This document shows, in pieces, positions 1 through 9,482 of a DNA stretch of 64,000 nucleotides. Under the pieces are notes generated by a model, which worked only from the letters and a program-made list of their open reading frames with translations, was not told where the DNA came from and ran no database searches. The stretch's first letter is position 1. Every line of letters starts with the position of its first letter. The position numbers and the translations under genes are program-made. Source of the DNA: Saccharopolyspora erythraea NRRL 2338. GTDB taxonomy: Bacteria > Actinomycetota > Actinomycetes > Mycobacteriales > Pseudonocardiaceae. The stretch spans positions 2,221,584-2,285,583 of the forward strand of contig NC_009142.1 of the NCBI RefSeq assembly GCF_000062885.1, written 5' to 3'.

Positions 1-782
1 CACCTGCCGCGACGCAGGGTCGGCCGGGCCGTGCCCGTGCCCGTGGCCGTGGCCGTGGCTCGGCGTCTCGTTCCGCCGTTGACGGCGCTCCCGGCCGGGC
101 CCTTGACCCTGACCGTGGTCCGGCCCTTGATCCTCTTCCCGCGCGCGTCGACGGCTTCGACCCCGGCCGCGAGCGCTCGTGCCGGTGGTGTCCTCTGCTT
201 CTTGGGAGCGTCCCTCCACGCCTTCGCTACCCGCGCCGTGTTCGGGCTCGGCGGCAGGCCGTCGCCGCTGAGGATCGGGCCGTGGGCGTCGCCGCCTGCC
301 GGGCTCCTGCCCGGGGCCGCCGCCGGGCCGTCCGCGCCCCTGCGCTTGGCCTTCGCCGGGCTCCTGGGGTTCGCCGGGTTCAGGACGCTGACCACGCCCT
401 GGGGGCGGCCGATGCCCCGATGCCTGTCCGGGGCTCGGAGCCTGTCCGGGCGCCGGTCCTTGACCCGGGCTCGGAGTCTGTCCCGGCGTCGGTCCCTGTC
501 CTGGGCTCGGATGTCCCGGCGTCGGTCCCTGCTGTCCCGGGTTCGGTCGTTGTCCTGGGGGCGGCCCCTGTCCGGGGCGCCGCCGACGGCCCGGCGGGGG
601 CTCCTGCCACTGGCTCTGCTCGAAATCCTGGTGCGGTGCCCCGCCGGGGGGCGGGTGACCTTCGACGTGCCGCCTGCCCGGCTCGTGCGCACCGGCGTCG
701 GTGCCGTTGTCCGGCCTGCGATGCCGACGAGTCGGGCGATGCTCCTCGCCTCCTGGCGGTTGTGCTGGGGGATGGCCGTCGG
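1..782 (-). pseudogene. Partial or decayed Arg/Asp-rich reading frame, possible RNA-helicase tail
   Basis: Counting A+T by codon phase over about 60-780 gives one phase with roughly 11% A+T against about 30% in the other two, so the stretch is or was coding. The phase fits the reverse-strand frame that is open from 782 to the left edge. It has no ATG or GTG until 692, and a TGA lies just upstream at 783-785. Its first 50 residues (NRQEAR..ARLVGI, then VR.., VTRPPAG) loosely resemble the segment after the core of actinobacterial DEAD-box helicases; an RD/RR-rich disordered tail follows. No helicase core lies upstream because the radical SAM gene starts at 976. It may be a deletion remnant, a frameshifted gene, or an unrelated disordered protein. 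The left end is cut by the window. Confidence 0.35.
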
Positions 783-975
783 TCACCCGCCAATCGTATT
801 GGGCAACTGGCGGCTGTCGCTCGCAGTGCTCGTCGCGACGCCGTTCGGGACCACGGTGGGAGCGCGACCTGCCACCTCACGGAGACGTGCGCAGCGCTCA
901 GTGACGACAGACACGATGGACTGAACAGCGACGACTCCACTCGACACGATCTCGAAACTGTGTTCGAATCGAGTC

Positions 976-2091
976 ATGCGTTGGGAACAACAGCGGGTCG
1001 CCCCGCCCGCCGAACCGGGTACCACGCCGGAGCTGCCGCTGGCGCTGCCCGAGCGGGAGCCGGTGCGCGGCGGCCGGGCCGGGCTGCGGTTGCCGGAGCC
1101 GGTGCCGATCGAGGCGGGCACCGAAGACGCCTACGCCATCGAGATCCACGCGAAGTCGATCCTGAACCGGGTCCCGTCCGCGTCGGCGGTGCCGTTCGAG
1201 TGGACGCTCAACCCCTACCGCGGCTGCGGACACGCCTGCCGCTACTGCTTCGCGAGACGCACTCACACGTACCTGGACCTGGACGCGGGGCACGACTTCG
1301 ACAGCAAGATCGTGGTGAAGGTCAACGCGGGGGCGCTGCTGCGCCGCGAGCTGGCCGGCCCCCGCTGGACGGGCGCGCCGATCGCGATGGGCACCAACAC
1401 CGACCCGTACCAGCGGGCGGAGGGGCGTTACCGGCTGATGCGCGAGATCCTGACCATCCTGCGGGAGCGGGCCAACCCGTTCTCGATCCTCACCAAGGGC
1501 ACTCTCATCCTGCGCGACATGGACCTGATCCTGCGTGCCGCGGAGGTCGCGAAGGTTTCGGTCGCCGTGTCGATCGGCTCGGTCGACGAGGTGCTGTGGC
1601 GCAAGGTCGAGCCCGGGACGCCCTCGCCGCTGCGAAGGCTCGAGGTCGTGCGGCGGTTCGCCGAGTCCGGGCTGGGGTGCTCGGTGCTGATGGCGCCGGT
1701 CCTGCCGGGGCTCAGCGACTCGCCGGAGCAGATCGACGAGACCGTGGCCGCCCTGATGGCGGCAGGTGCCTCCAGCATCACGCCGCTGACCCTGCACCTG
1801 CGCCCGGGCGCGCGCGAGTGGTACCACCGCTGGCTGCGGGAGGAGTACCCGCGCCTGCTGCCGATGTACGAGCGGCTGTACCGCAACGGCGCATACGCCC
1901 CGAAGTCCTACCAGCGCCACATCGCCGAACTGGTCGAGGAAGCGAAAGGGCGTCATGGCGGCAGTGGTGAAGCCGACCCGAATTTCCGGGAAGCCGCGCA
2001 ACCGGTGGACGCCGAAGCGGCGGAGGACACCAGACCACGCGCCGCCGTGGCCGCCCGCCAGCAGGGGGAGCAGCAGATGACCCTGTTGTGA
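976..2091 (+). CDS. Rv2578c-family radical SAM protein
   Basis: A 371-residue radical SAM enzyme of the SplB/Rv2578c type. The 4Fe-4S ligands are visible as CxxxCxxC at Cys84, Cys88 and Cys91 (CGHACRYC), after the family segment FEWTLNPYRGC. GTNTDPYQ and SILTKGTL further on are typical of this family and line the SAM barrel. Its reaction is not known; SplB relatives repair spore-photoproduct DNA lesions, but this branch is found in non-endospore formers. The C-terminal 50 residues are polar and probably disordered. The start follows only a weak Shine-Dalgarno. A homologue also lies near aspS in mycobacteria. Confidence 0.88.
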   Translation: MRWEQQRVAPPAEPGTTPELPLALPEREPVRGGRAGLRLPEPVPIEAGTEDAYAIEIHAKSILNRVPSASAVPFEWTLNPYRGCGHACRYCFARRTHTYLDLDAGHDFDSKIVVKVNAGALLRRELAGPRWTGAPIAMGTNTDPYQRAEGRYRLMREILTILRERANPFSILTKGTLILRDMDLILRAAEVAKVSVAVSIGSVDEVLWRKVEPGTPSPLRRLEVVRRFAESGLGCSVLMAPVLPGLSDSPEQIDETVAALMAAGASSITPLTLHLRPGAREWYHRWLREEYPRLLPMYERLYRNGAYAPKSYQRHIAELVEEAKGRHGGSGEADPNFREAAQPVDAEAAEDTRPRAAVAARQQGEQQMTLL

Positions 2092-3009
2092 CCGATGGGC
2101 GGGCTCATGACAACGTGCGCCGGGCCGGTCGGTGGCCAAGCGGGCAGGGTCGGTCGGTGGGCGGCGGGCAAACGTTCAGAGCAGTGCGCGGCGCTGAGTG
2201 CCGGACGGTGGGCAGCAGGAACACGAGCACGACAGTGGACGTGGGGCGGTGCGGTCGACGGACCTGTGGCCTTGCGACCGACAGCGGACGACCATGGCAC
2301 GGCACCGCCGGACGGCGGGCAGGAAGCCGACCACCGCACACACCGGGGGAATAGCCGGCAAGCGGACGACCGGCCCCCGCGGCACTCGTCTGGTGGCCGG
2401 GCGCTGATCGCCGGGGTCGAGGCAAATGGCCGCAAGACTGCGCTCTCTGTTGGCCGACGCCGGCTGCGTGGGCGGCACGCTGGTGGTGGCCGTTCGTTCG
2501 CCGACCGCCGATGGAACGATGCCGTGCTGCCTGGACCTCGGGCCCGCCGGCTGTGGCTCGCTGACCGCGCGAAAGGGCGGTCGTGGCGCGTCGTCGGGAG
2601 GGTGCTCCCGGCGGTTGCGCTGCGGATTCGGGCTGCCGCGGCCGATGCCGGTCGCCGGCTGTGACCGGTTGTGCGCTGCAGCGATAGGTGCTCCTCGCTG
2701 GTTTTCCCCTGGGCCATAACGGGGTTCGTCAATAGTCCCACCACGGCGGAGGTGGAATTCGCATCTCGTGACGCGAAACGTCCAACCTTTGCAGAAAACG
2801 ATTTCCCGAACTGTTGCCGCGATTACGAAAGTTTCCTTTAGGTGAATTGAGTGTCAATCATGTCTGCGGCTCATCGAATTGGCCCAACGACCAGGTTTGG
2901 CGATTACGTTTCGTGCTTGTCCGGTTCGCTCGTTCGGCGGAGCAGGCGCCCGATCGTTCGGCGCAGCGGGCTTCCCGTCGATCGGCGCAGCGGTCGCCGC
3001 GCACACCGA
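2092..3009. other. Gene-free stretch
   Basis: About 0.9 kb without a credible gene. Open frames exist on both strands, but A+T counts by codon phase at 2101-2460 show no phase depleted in A+T, unlike neighbouring genes. Positions 2720-2900 are noticeably more AT-rich than the rest. Near 2950-3008 short units such as cggcgcagcgg recur. Confidence 0.6.
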
Positions 3010-3038
3010 ACGGCCGACCCGGCGTCCGGGTCGGCCGT
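3010..3038 (-). terminator. Hairpin terminator of the XRE gene
   Basis: A perfect 13-bp inverted repeat (3010-3022 with 3026-3038) with a 3-nt loop lies 11 nt beyond the stop codon of the leftward XRE gene. There is no T-tract, as is usual for actinobacterial terminators. Confidence 0.7.
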
Positions 3039-3049
3039 GGAGGAGCTGG

Positions 3050-4093
3050 TCAGGCGCGCGGGGCCGGGCTCGGCTGCTGCGGCGCCGGGGACGCCGGGGC
3101 ATCGGGGTCCCACCGGACGCCGAAGACGCCCATGCCGAAGTCGAGGGCGACGGCGTGCGTGCGGCCGTAGCGGTCGACCGCCAGCGACTTGGGCTGCTCG
3201 ACCTCCTGGCCCGACGAGTCGCCGACGTAGCTCTCGCACTTCCGCGGGGGATGCGCCGGGTCGAACTGCAACTCGATGACGTACTGGCGCACCGGTAATC
3301 GGAACACCCGGCAGAAGGAGTGGTCGTCCTCGTTGAGCCCTGTCGGCGGCTCGATGATCTCGTACTCGATCAGGATCGTCTCGCCCCGCGCGAGCGCGCG
3401 GTCGAACAGCAGCTCGGCGACCACCATGTCGCGGGCGTGGTCGGTGAGCACCTGGCCGAGGCGGCACGACCGGATCGGCCGGATGATCGGCGGCGTCTCG
3501 CTTGACGAGGCGCCGTCGAACATGATGATCCACCGGTCGGCGCCGTTGCACTCGGCCCGGATGAGCTTGCGGGTGCGGATCTTGCGGAGCTCGCCCTGGT
3601 CGTCGACGTGCACCACGTCGTGGTGGCTGAGCCGGGTGAGCTTGCTGTCGTGGCTGGTGTCGATCCTGGTGAGCAGTTCGACGGCCGACTCGTTGTCGGC
3701 CCAGAACGCGCTCAGCGGCGGTGCGTCGCTGGAGGCCTGCCGGGTGCGGCCGCGCGGGCGCGGTGGACCGAGCAGTGCCGACAGCGCGCCTTCCGGTACG
3801 CCGAGCACGCTTTCGAGCTGTTGCAGCGCCAGCAGCGAGTCCGGACGCTCCGGCCTGCGGCGGCCGGACTGCCAGTAGCTGAGGGCGGTGATGCTGACGG
3901 GGGTGCCTCGGGCGCGCAGGCGGTGCTGGATGCGCTCCAGGCTCAGTCGGCTGGATCGGATCGCCGTCCGCAGGGCGGCCTCGAACGGACCGGTCCGCAG
4001 CAGTTCGGCCAGTTCGGCTGAGATGGAGCTCTCACGGTCGCCGCGGACGACGGCCGAAGCGCCCGGACGTATCTCGGTTTTCGGACCGGTCAT
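3050..4093 (-). CDS. XRE-family helix-turn-helix regulator with a C-terminal sensor-like domain
   Basis: A 347-residue protein. Residues about 30-85 (IRSSRLSLERIQHRL..ISYWQSGRRRPERPDSLLALQQLESVLGVPEGALSALLG) form an XRE-type DNA-binding domain. The remaining 240 residues are a mixed alpha/beta domain that I do not recognise, repeatedly seen in actinobacterial XRE proteins. I chose ATG 4093 over GTG 4099 because GAGGAG is spaced 5 nt from 4093 and overlaps 4099. It is a single gene with its own promoter and terminator. Direct repeats upstream could be its operator. Target and ligand are unknown. Confidence 0.8.
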   Translation of the reverse strand: MTGPKTEIRPGASAVVRGDRESSISAELAELLRTGPFEAALRTAIRSSRLSLERIQHRLRARGTPVSITALSYWQSGRRRPERPDSLLALQQLESVLGVPEGALSALLGPPRPRGRTRQASSDAPPLSAFWADNESAVELLTRIDTSHDSKLTRLSHHDVVHVDDQGELRKIRTRKLIRAECNGADRWIIMFDGASSSETPPIIRPIRSCRLGQVLTDHARDMVVAELLFDRALARGETILIEYEIIEPPTGLNEDDHSFCRVFRLPVRQYVIELQFDPAHPPRKCESYVGDSSGQEVEQPKSLAVDRYGRTHAVALDFGMGVFGVRWDPDAPASPAPQQPSPAPRA

Positions 4094-4126
4094 CGTCACT
4101 CCTCGTGTCCGCCGAATTCCGAACTA

Positions 4127-4155
4127 AACCTAATGAGTGGATCAAAGATATGCAA
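4127..4155 (-). promoter_or_regulatory. Sigma-70/HrdB-type promoter of the XRE gene
   Basis: On the reverse strand TTGCAT (-35, 4155-4150) and TAGGTT (-10, 4132-4127) are separated by exactly 17 nt. They lie about 35 nt upstream of the chosen start in a local AT-rich patch. Confidence 0.55.
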
Positions 4156-4181
4156 CGACCGGGTACCGGATTGGCCCTAGT

Positions 4182-4212
4182 ACTTAAGGATGGGATGAAG
4201 TCGACTTAAGGA
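4182..4212. repeat. Pair of 9-bp direct repeats, candidate operator
   Basis: The 9-mer acttaagga occurs at 4182-4190 and 4204-4212, 22 bp apart centre to centre, which is about two helical turns. Each copy contains the palindrome cttaag. They lie 27 bp upstream of the XRE -35 box. Confidence 0.45.
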
Positions 4213-4224
4213 GGTGTCGGATCC

Positions 4225-4252
4225 GGGCCAGGCTCGCAACAATGCCTGGCCC
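4225..4252. terminator. Isolated hairpin upstream of the XRE gene
   Basis: A perfect 9-bp stem (gggccaggc at 4225-4233, complement at 4244-4252) encloses a 10-nt loop in an intergenic region. It could end a short untracked transcript or belong to a leader of the aspS direction. Nothing more can be said from sequence. Confidence 0.35.
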
Positions 4253-4329
4253 TGTCGCGGCGCCCCGCGAATCAGTTGAATTGTGTACCGTCTGCGGCCT
4301 AATTGGTATCGACCATTCGCGTGCCCTGG

Positions 4330-5070
4330 TCACCGTCCGACGTCCGAAGGCGCGCTCGGCCCGACCAGAGCCGGCGGCTTCGGCCCGACCACGCTGGCGG
4401 CCTCCGGGCTTCGGCGGCTGCCCCGCGTAGCTCTGCCCCGCCCCAAGCGGAGCTGGCAGCGGAGGACGCGGTTCAACTGCCGCACCCCAGGTCCGGCCGA
4501 CCTGATCCCCGCGACTCGCCGACCTGGTCCCTGCGACTCGCCGACCTGGTCACCGTGACGCACCGCCGCACCCGCGAGCACCGCGATCACGGCTGCTCCC
4601 GCTGTCGCGCTGCTACGCCTGTTGCGCCTCCCTTACCGCTGCGCCCGCTGTCACCGCCGCGTCCACTGCCGACCTGATCGCCGCGACTCGCCGCCTCGCC
4701 CAGGTCGGTGGTGCTGGTCCCTGCCACACACCGCCCGCACCCGCTGTCGCGCCCACGTCTGCCTACCGCGCTGCGCCCGCTGTCGCGCATCGCCCGTTCG
4801 CCGCGCCGCTCACCGCCGAGCCCGCCTGCCGCGCCGCGCCGACTCGCCGCGCCTGCCTGCCGCGCCCGCCTCCTCACCGCCGAGCCCGCCTGCCGCGTCG
4901 CGCCGCCTCGCCGCGCCGCGCTCCCGGCCACCCCGTGGAGAGAAACCTGCTCGACGGCACCCGTGCCCCGTTGGCTAGCCTTGGAGCCTCGCGTCCTCGC
5001 TGCAGCGGCCCCACGAGCAAGGGTGCCGGCGCCGGGGCGCGCCACACACCGAACCACGCGCCGTCCACGT
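4330..5070. other. Low-complexity C-rich region upstream of aspS
   Basis: About 0.74 kb with no convincing gene. The strand shown is very C-rich and made of degenerate micro-repeats. A 19-bp unit, gcgactcgccgacctggtc, occurs twice within 4508-4555, and a 23-bp unit beginning caccgccgagcc occurs near 4809 and 4877. The aspS Shine-Dalgarno GAGGAG lies at 5074-5079. Confidence 0.55.
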
Positions 5071-5089
5071 CAAGAGGAGCTCAGTACCC

Positions 5090-6910
5090 GTGATGCGCAC
5101 GCACGAGGCCGGATCGCTTCGCGCCGGTCATGCCGGGCAGTCCGTCACCCTGGCCGGGTGGGTGGCCCGTCGCCGCGATCACGGTGGGGTGATCTTCATC
5201 GACCTCCGCGACGCCTCGGGTGTCGCCCAGGTCGTCTTCCGCGAGGGCGAGATGGCCGAGCGCGCCCACCGGCTGCGCTCGGAGTTCTGCCTGCGCATCA
5301 CCGGCGAGGTCGTGCGCAGGCCCGAGGGCAACGAGAACCCCGAGATCGGCACCGGCGACATCGAGGTCACCGCCACCGAGCTGGAGGTGCTCTCCGAGTC
5401 CGCCCCGCTGCCGTTCCCGCTCGACGAGCACTTGGAGGTCGGCGAGGAGACCCGCCTGCGCCACCGCTACCTGGACCTGCGCCGCAACGGCCCGGCCAAG
5501 GCGATGCGGATGCGCAGCGAGGTCAACCGCATCGCCCGCGACGTCCTGCACGGCCGCGACTTCGTCGAGGTCGAGACGCCGACGATGACGCGCTCCACGC
5601 CCGAAGGCGCCCGCGACTTCCTGATCCCGGCCCGCCTGCAGCCCGGCAACTGGTACGCGCTGCCGCAGTCGCCGCAGCTGTTCAAGCAACTGCTGATGGT
5701 CGGCGGCCTGGAGCGCTACTTCCAGATCGCCCGCTGCTACCGCGACGAGGACTTCCGCGCCGACCGCCAGCCCGAGTTCACCCAGCTCGACATCGAGATG
5801 AGCTTCGTCGACCAGGACGACGTGATCGAGCTGGGCGAGGAGATCATCAGCGCTCTGTGGCGCGAGACCGCGGGCCACGAGATCCCGCGCCCGATCCAGC
5901 GCATGACCTACGCCGACGCGATGGCCCGCTTCGGCACCGACAAGCCCGACCTGCGCTTCGGTCTCGAGCTCACCGAGATGACCGAGTACTTCGCGGACAC
6001 GCCGTTCCGGGTGTTCCGCGCGCCCTACGTCGGCGCGGTCGTGATGCCCGGCGGCGCCGACCAGCCGCGGCGCCAGCTCGACGCCTGGCAGGACTGGGCG
6101 AAGCAGCGCGGCGCCAAGGGCCTGGCCTACGTGCTGGTCGGCCAGGACGGGACGCTTTCCGGCCCGGTGGCCAAGAACCTCTCCGACGGCGAGCGCGACG
6201 GCCTGGTCAAGGCGGTCGGGGCGGCCCCCGGCGACTGCGTTTTCTTCGCCGCGGGCGATCGCTCCTCCTCGCGGGCCCTGCTGGGCGCGGCGCGGCTGGA
6301 GATCGGCGAGCGCTGCGGACTCATCGACCACGACGCGTGGTCGTTCGTGTGGGTCGTCGACGCCCCGATGTTCGAGTCGATCGACGACACCGACGACGTC
6401 GCGGTCGGCTCCGGCCGCTGGACCGCCGTGCACCACCCGTTCACCTCGCCGAACGCCGACTGGGTCGACAACTTCGAGTCCGACCCGGCCAACGCGCTCG
6501 CCTGGGCCTACGACATCGTCTGCAACGGAAACGAGATCGGCGGCGGCTCCATCCGTATCCACCGCTCCGACGTGCAGAAGCGGGTGTTCGAGCTGCTCGG
6601 CATCAGCGAGGAGCAGGCGCAGGACAAGTTCGGCTTCCTGCTGGAGGCGTTCAAGTACGGCCCGCCGCCGCACGGCGGCATCGCCTTCGGCTGGGACCGG
6701 ATCTGCATGCTGCTGGCGGGCGCGGACTCGCTGCGCGACGTCATCGCCTTCCCCAAGAGCGGTGGCGGCTACGACCCGCTGACCGGCGCGCCGTCGCCGA
6801 TCACGGTCGAGCAGCGCAAGGAGGCGGGTGTGGACGCCAAGCCCGCGGCGAAGGTCGGCGACGAGAGCATCTCGGTGTTCCCGCCCGGCGTGGTCGAGAA
6901 GCAGGGCTGA
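5090..6910 (+). CDS. aspS: Aspartyl-tRNA synthetase
   Basis: A 606-residue class II aminoacyl-tRNA synthetase of the bacterial AspRS type, charging tRNA-Asp in the cytoplasm. The N-terminal OB-fold anticodon domain ([21 protein letters not shown]) is followed by class II motif 2 ([20 protein letters not shown]), the large bacterial GAD insert, and motif 3 near the end (GGIAFGWDR). The length is normal. GTG 5090 sits 10 nt after GAGGAG; the adjacent ATG 5093 is also possible. Whether it also charges tRNA-Asn cannot be decided without knowing whether gatCAB and asnS are present. Transcription probably ends at the hairpin 80 nt downstream. Confidence 0.98.
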   Translation: MMRTHEAGSLRAGHAGQSVTLAGWVARRRDHGGVIFIDLRDASGVAQVVFREGEMAERAHRLRSEFCLRITGEVVRRPEGNENPEIGTGDIEVTATELEVLSESAPLPFPLDEHLEVGEETRLRHRYLDLRRNGPAKAMRMRSEVNRIARDVLHGRDFVEVETPTMTRSTPEGARDFLIPARLQPGNWYALPQSPQLFKQLLMVGGLERYFQIARCYRDEDFRADRQPEFTQLDIEMSFVDQDDVIELGEEIISALWRETAGHEIPRPIQRMTYADAMARFGTDKPDLRFGLELTEMTEYFADTPFRVFRAPYVGAVVMPGGADQPRRQLDAWQDWAKQRGAKGLAYVLVGQDGTLSGPVAKNLSDGERDGLVKAVGAAPGDCVFFAAGDRSSSRALLGAARLEIGERCGLIDHDAWSFVWVVDAPMFESIDDTDDVAVGSGRWTAVHHPFTSPNADWVDNFESDPANALAWAYDIVCNGNEIGGGSIRIHRSDVQKRVFELLGISEEQAQDKFGFLLEAFKYGPPPHGGIAFGWDRICMLLAGADSLRDVIAFPKSGGGYDPLTGAPSPITVEQRKEAGVDAKPAAKVGDESISVFPPGVVEKQG

Positions 6911-6989
6911 GCACCGCCGGATAGCGGGCACGGACCGGCTACGGCCGGTTCACCGCTGAATGGCATCGGCGAGAACTGGCATCGGTTCG

Positions 6990-7033
6990 GGGACTGCCCC
7001 GGAGTCGGAACGCTCCGACTCCGGGGCAGTCCC
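6990..7033 (+). terminator. Hairpin terminator after aspS
   Basis: A perfect 20-bp inverted repeat (6990-7009 with 7014-7033) with a 4-nt loop, 80 nt downstream of the aspS stop. It is long and GC-rich and has no T-tract. Confidence 0.8.
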
Positions 7034-8010
7034 GTGCGAGGCGGACCCGTGAAGAGGTTCGGCGCAGGGGAGCGGCCGACGTACGTCGCGAGCGTCGGGT
7101 GTTGCGTCGCAAGATCCTCCACAGCAGACGGACCGGGAGCCGGGCCGCGCCGGGAGCATCGCAGGGCCACACCGGACGGACAGGGCGACCGCGGGTAACG
7201 AGTCCCGCGCTACCGGCGCCGGGCCGGTCGCTCCGACGGGGAAACTTGCGCGTCCGAGACGGTTCCAGGGGATTCATACCGTCGTCACCCTGCGGATGCG
7301 AATGCCGATCGGGTGTACGAGGGACCGCACTTCCGGGTGAGGAGTGGCGATCTTGGGTAGTCGGCGGCTCGGTCCGCCAGCCACCCGAACGTGCTGTCGC
7401 AGAGGTGTTCGGTCGGCCGTTGGCCGCAGGTGGTCCTCGGCGCTGCTTCGTGGGCCGCGGGCCTTGGCGGGGTCGGTCGTCCTCGGCGTCTGCGTCGTCG
7501 GTGGCTTTGTCGAAGCCGGCGTCGTTGGTGTCGTCTGGCGGAAGGCGGGTTTCGTCGTGGTCGGCCGGGTGTTCGTTCCCGTAACGACGGCGCCCCCGGT
7601 CGGTTACGGCGTCGGGGCAGGCGATTTCCGCTCCGCGGGTAGTACGTGGTCGCGGACGGGGTCCCGCGCGGCTGAGAGCGGAGCGCCCGCGCATCCGCGG
7701 GCACCCGCGACGTGCGGCCGACGGCCGACCGGCCGCGCACGGAAGGGAAATCCCGGCAGGACAAGGACTCGGAAGTGTCGTACAGCGCGCTCCGACGGGG
7801 TAAACAGGAAGGTGGGTCGCGGGTTCTTCGCTCGCATGCAACGCCGGCGATGCGGGGTTCCGTCATCGTCGAGGGAGTGCCCGGCGGCCCGTCGGAAAGG
7901 AGTCGGCCGCCTTGGCGAACACACAGCGTTCCTGGCTAACCACCAGTTGTGTGTCACTTGACCGGTCATGCCCGTTCGGGTTCGGGCAATGGGGGTAGGG
8001 TCTGGAGACG
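7034..8010. other. Gene-poor stretch between aspS and the APH-like gene
   Basis: I see no convincing gene. Only about 7440-7600 shows a codon-phase bias. It favours a reverse-strand frame rich in acidic residues (DDTNDAGFDKATDDADAEDD), but the signal is lost on both sides. It may be a decayed gene. The last 50 nt before 8011 should hold the promoter of the next gene. Confidence 0.5.
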
Positions 8011-9222
8011 ATGAGCGTGGAGATCACCACCGGCCCGCCGGAGGTCCGGATCCCTGCGAGCACGGAGGTGACCGATACGGTCGCCACGGCTGAAGCCGTG
8101 CTCAGCAGGCGTACGGGAGCCGCAGTGCGGCTCGCCGATGCAGAAGACCTCGGCGGGAGCGACCGTTCGGTCGTGATGCGGGTCAGGGTTGCCGAGTCCC
8201 CCTTCGAGCTGCCCCGGACCCTCGTGGTCAAGCACTACGGGGCCTGTCCGGACTCGGCTCGCTCCGACCCGTTCGCGCACGAGGCGGCGAGCTGCCAGCT
8301 CTCGACCGCGCTGCCGCCGGAGATGCGGGTCGGCCCGGAGCTGATCGCTCACGACGTCAACGAGCGCGTGCTGGTGCTCGAGGACCTCGGCCGCGGCTCG
8401 ACGCTGGCCGACGTGCTCTTCGCCGACGACCCGCGCGCCGCCGAGCGCGCCCTGCTGGCGTGGGCGCGGGCGCTGGGCAGGCTGCACACGACGATGGCGG
8501 GCAGCGAGCCGGACTTCGACGCGCTCATGCGCAGGCTGGGCACCAGGTCGTGGACCGACCCGGTGGCCGACGACATCCTGCGGTCCCTCTCGGAGCTGCC
8601 GGACCTGCTGGAGCAGACGCTGGCGGTGCGGACCCCTCCCGGAATCGCCGAGCGGCTGGCCGACGCGTCCGAGCTGCTCGGTCCGAGCCGCTACCGCTCG
8701 TTCAGCCCGTCGGACATCTGCCCGGACAACAGCCTCGTCACCGGCACCGGCGTGCGGTTCCTGGACTTCGAGTGGGGCTGCGTGCGCGATGTCGCGCTCG
8801 ACGCGGCCTACCTGCAGTACCCGTTCCCGTCGTCGTGGTGCTCCTACGCCCTGCCGGACAACCTGGCCGAGAGCATGCTCTCGACCTGGCGGTCGGAGAT
8901 CGTCGAGGTGTGGCCGGAGCTCGACGACGACGAGGTGCTGATGCCCAGGCTGTTCGACGCGCAGCTGCTGTGGGTCTGGGTGTCGACGTGGTGGTTCCTG
9001 CCGCGCACCGGCGAGACCGACCGGCCCATCGACCTGCACATGCCCTCGCCGCGCCGCAGCACGGCGCTGGTGGACCGCTGGCGGCACCTGCGTGCCGACG
9101 CCGAGTCCGCGGGCATGACCGAGCTGGCCGAGTACGCGGGGCGCCTGGTGGACGCGCTGGTCGACCGGTTCGGCGCGGGCGCGCTGCACCTGCTGCCCTA
9201 CCCGGCGTTCCGGAACGAGTGA
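8011..9222 (+). CDS. Aminoglycoside-phosphotransferase-fold (APH) protein
   Basis: A 403-residue protein of the APH/choline-kinase fold. The N-lobe includes TLVVKHYG with a candidate ATP lysine and VLVLEDLG as hinge. The catalytic loop reads SPSDICPDNSLV, followed by RFLDFEWGC as the metal-binding Asp segment. Relative to the usual HGDLHPGN loop, Asp and Asn are kept but the first His is Ser. The family phosphorylates small hydroxyl substrates such as aminoglycosides, homoserine or sugars; this substrate is unknown. The chromosomal setting next to housekeeping genes argues for metabolism rather than acquired resistance. Confidence 0.75.
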   Translation: MSVEITTGPPEVRIPASTEVTDTVATAEAVLSRRTGAAVRLADAEDLGGSDRSVVMRVRVAESPFELPRTLVVKHYGACPDSARSDPFAHEAASCQLSTALPPEMRVGPELIAHDVNERVLVLEDLGRGSTLADVLFADDPRAAERALLAWARALGRLHTTMAGSEPDFDALMRRLGTRSWTDPVADDILRSLSELPDLLEQTLAVRTPPGIAERLADASELLGPSRYRSFSPSDICPDNSLVTGTGVRFLDFEWGCVRDVALDAAYLQYPFPSSWCSYALPDNLAESMLSTWRSEIVEVWPELDDDEVLMPRLFDAQLLWVWVSTWWFLPRTGETDRPIDLHMPSPRRSTALVDRWRHLRADAESAGMTELAEYAGRLVDALVDRFGAGALHLLPYPAFRNE

Positions 9223-9317
9223 TTCGGCCAAGCCGGCTGACGTGTCGGCGCAAGCCGCCTGAACGGGCCGCTGAGACGTTCGATTGCGAGCAGTGGCAAA
9301 AGGGCCTCGCGCCTGAA

Positions 9318-9348
9318 CCCCTGAGGAGCTTGGCGGTCCTCTCAGGGG
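9318..9348 (+). terminator. Hairpin terminator after the APH-like gene
   Basis: Arms cccctga (9318-9324) and tcagggg (9342-9348) pair, and ggag/tcct-like inner pairs extend the stem around a single-base bulge. It lies about 95 nt beyond the upstream stop codon. Confidence 0.5.
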
Positions 9349-9482
9349 CGGCACGGCGCCGTCCGAACGCACAGGGGTCCCGTTCCGTGTCGGGTGGTTC
9401 CGTGCGCGAGCCTCGCCCGTGTGCCGGAAAACGGGTCGCCCACAGGCCATGCATCGCTATACATTTCCGTGGGAAATGATGC

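Noticed and set aside
1-786. A reverse-strand gene starting at GTG 786 with G-Q-x-P-x-P hexapeptide repeats and an HG-repeat end
   Set aside because: Codon-phase counts show that the GC-rich third position belongs to a different frame; the hexapeptides are a shadow of the DNA repeats.
31-924. Forward 297-residue reading frame covering the left end
   Set aside because: It shares the third-codon phase with the reverse frame but is nearly devoid of Asp, Glu and Lys, as expected for an antisense shadow.
1953-2744. Reverse 263-residue open frame behind the radical SAM gene
   Set aside because: Half of it overlaps the radical SAM gene; the composition is Arg/Pro/Ser-rich without motifs and the region has no codon-phase bias.
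4508-4930. Possible CRISPR-like array
   Set aside because: Repeats are only two copies each, irregularly spaced and degenerate, with no cas genes.
4587-5057. Reverse 156-residue frame upstream of aspS
   Set aside because: Gly/Arg/Ala low complexity produced by the C-rich micro-repeats; no domain and no phase signal.
6939-7841. Reverse 300-residue frame behind aspS
   Set aside because: It runs through the aspS terminator hairpin, and codon bias appears only at 7440-7600; possibly a relic but not a supportable gene.
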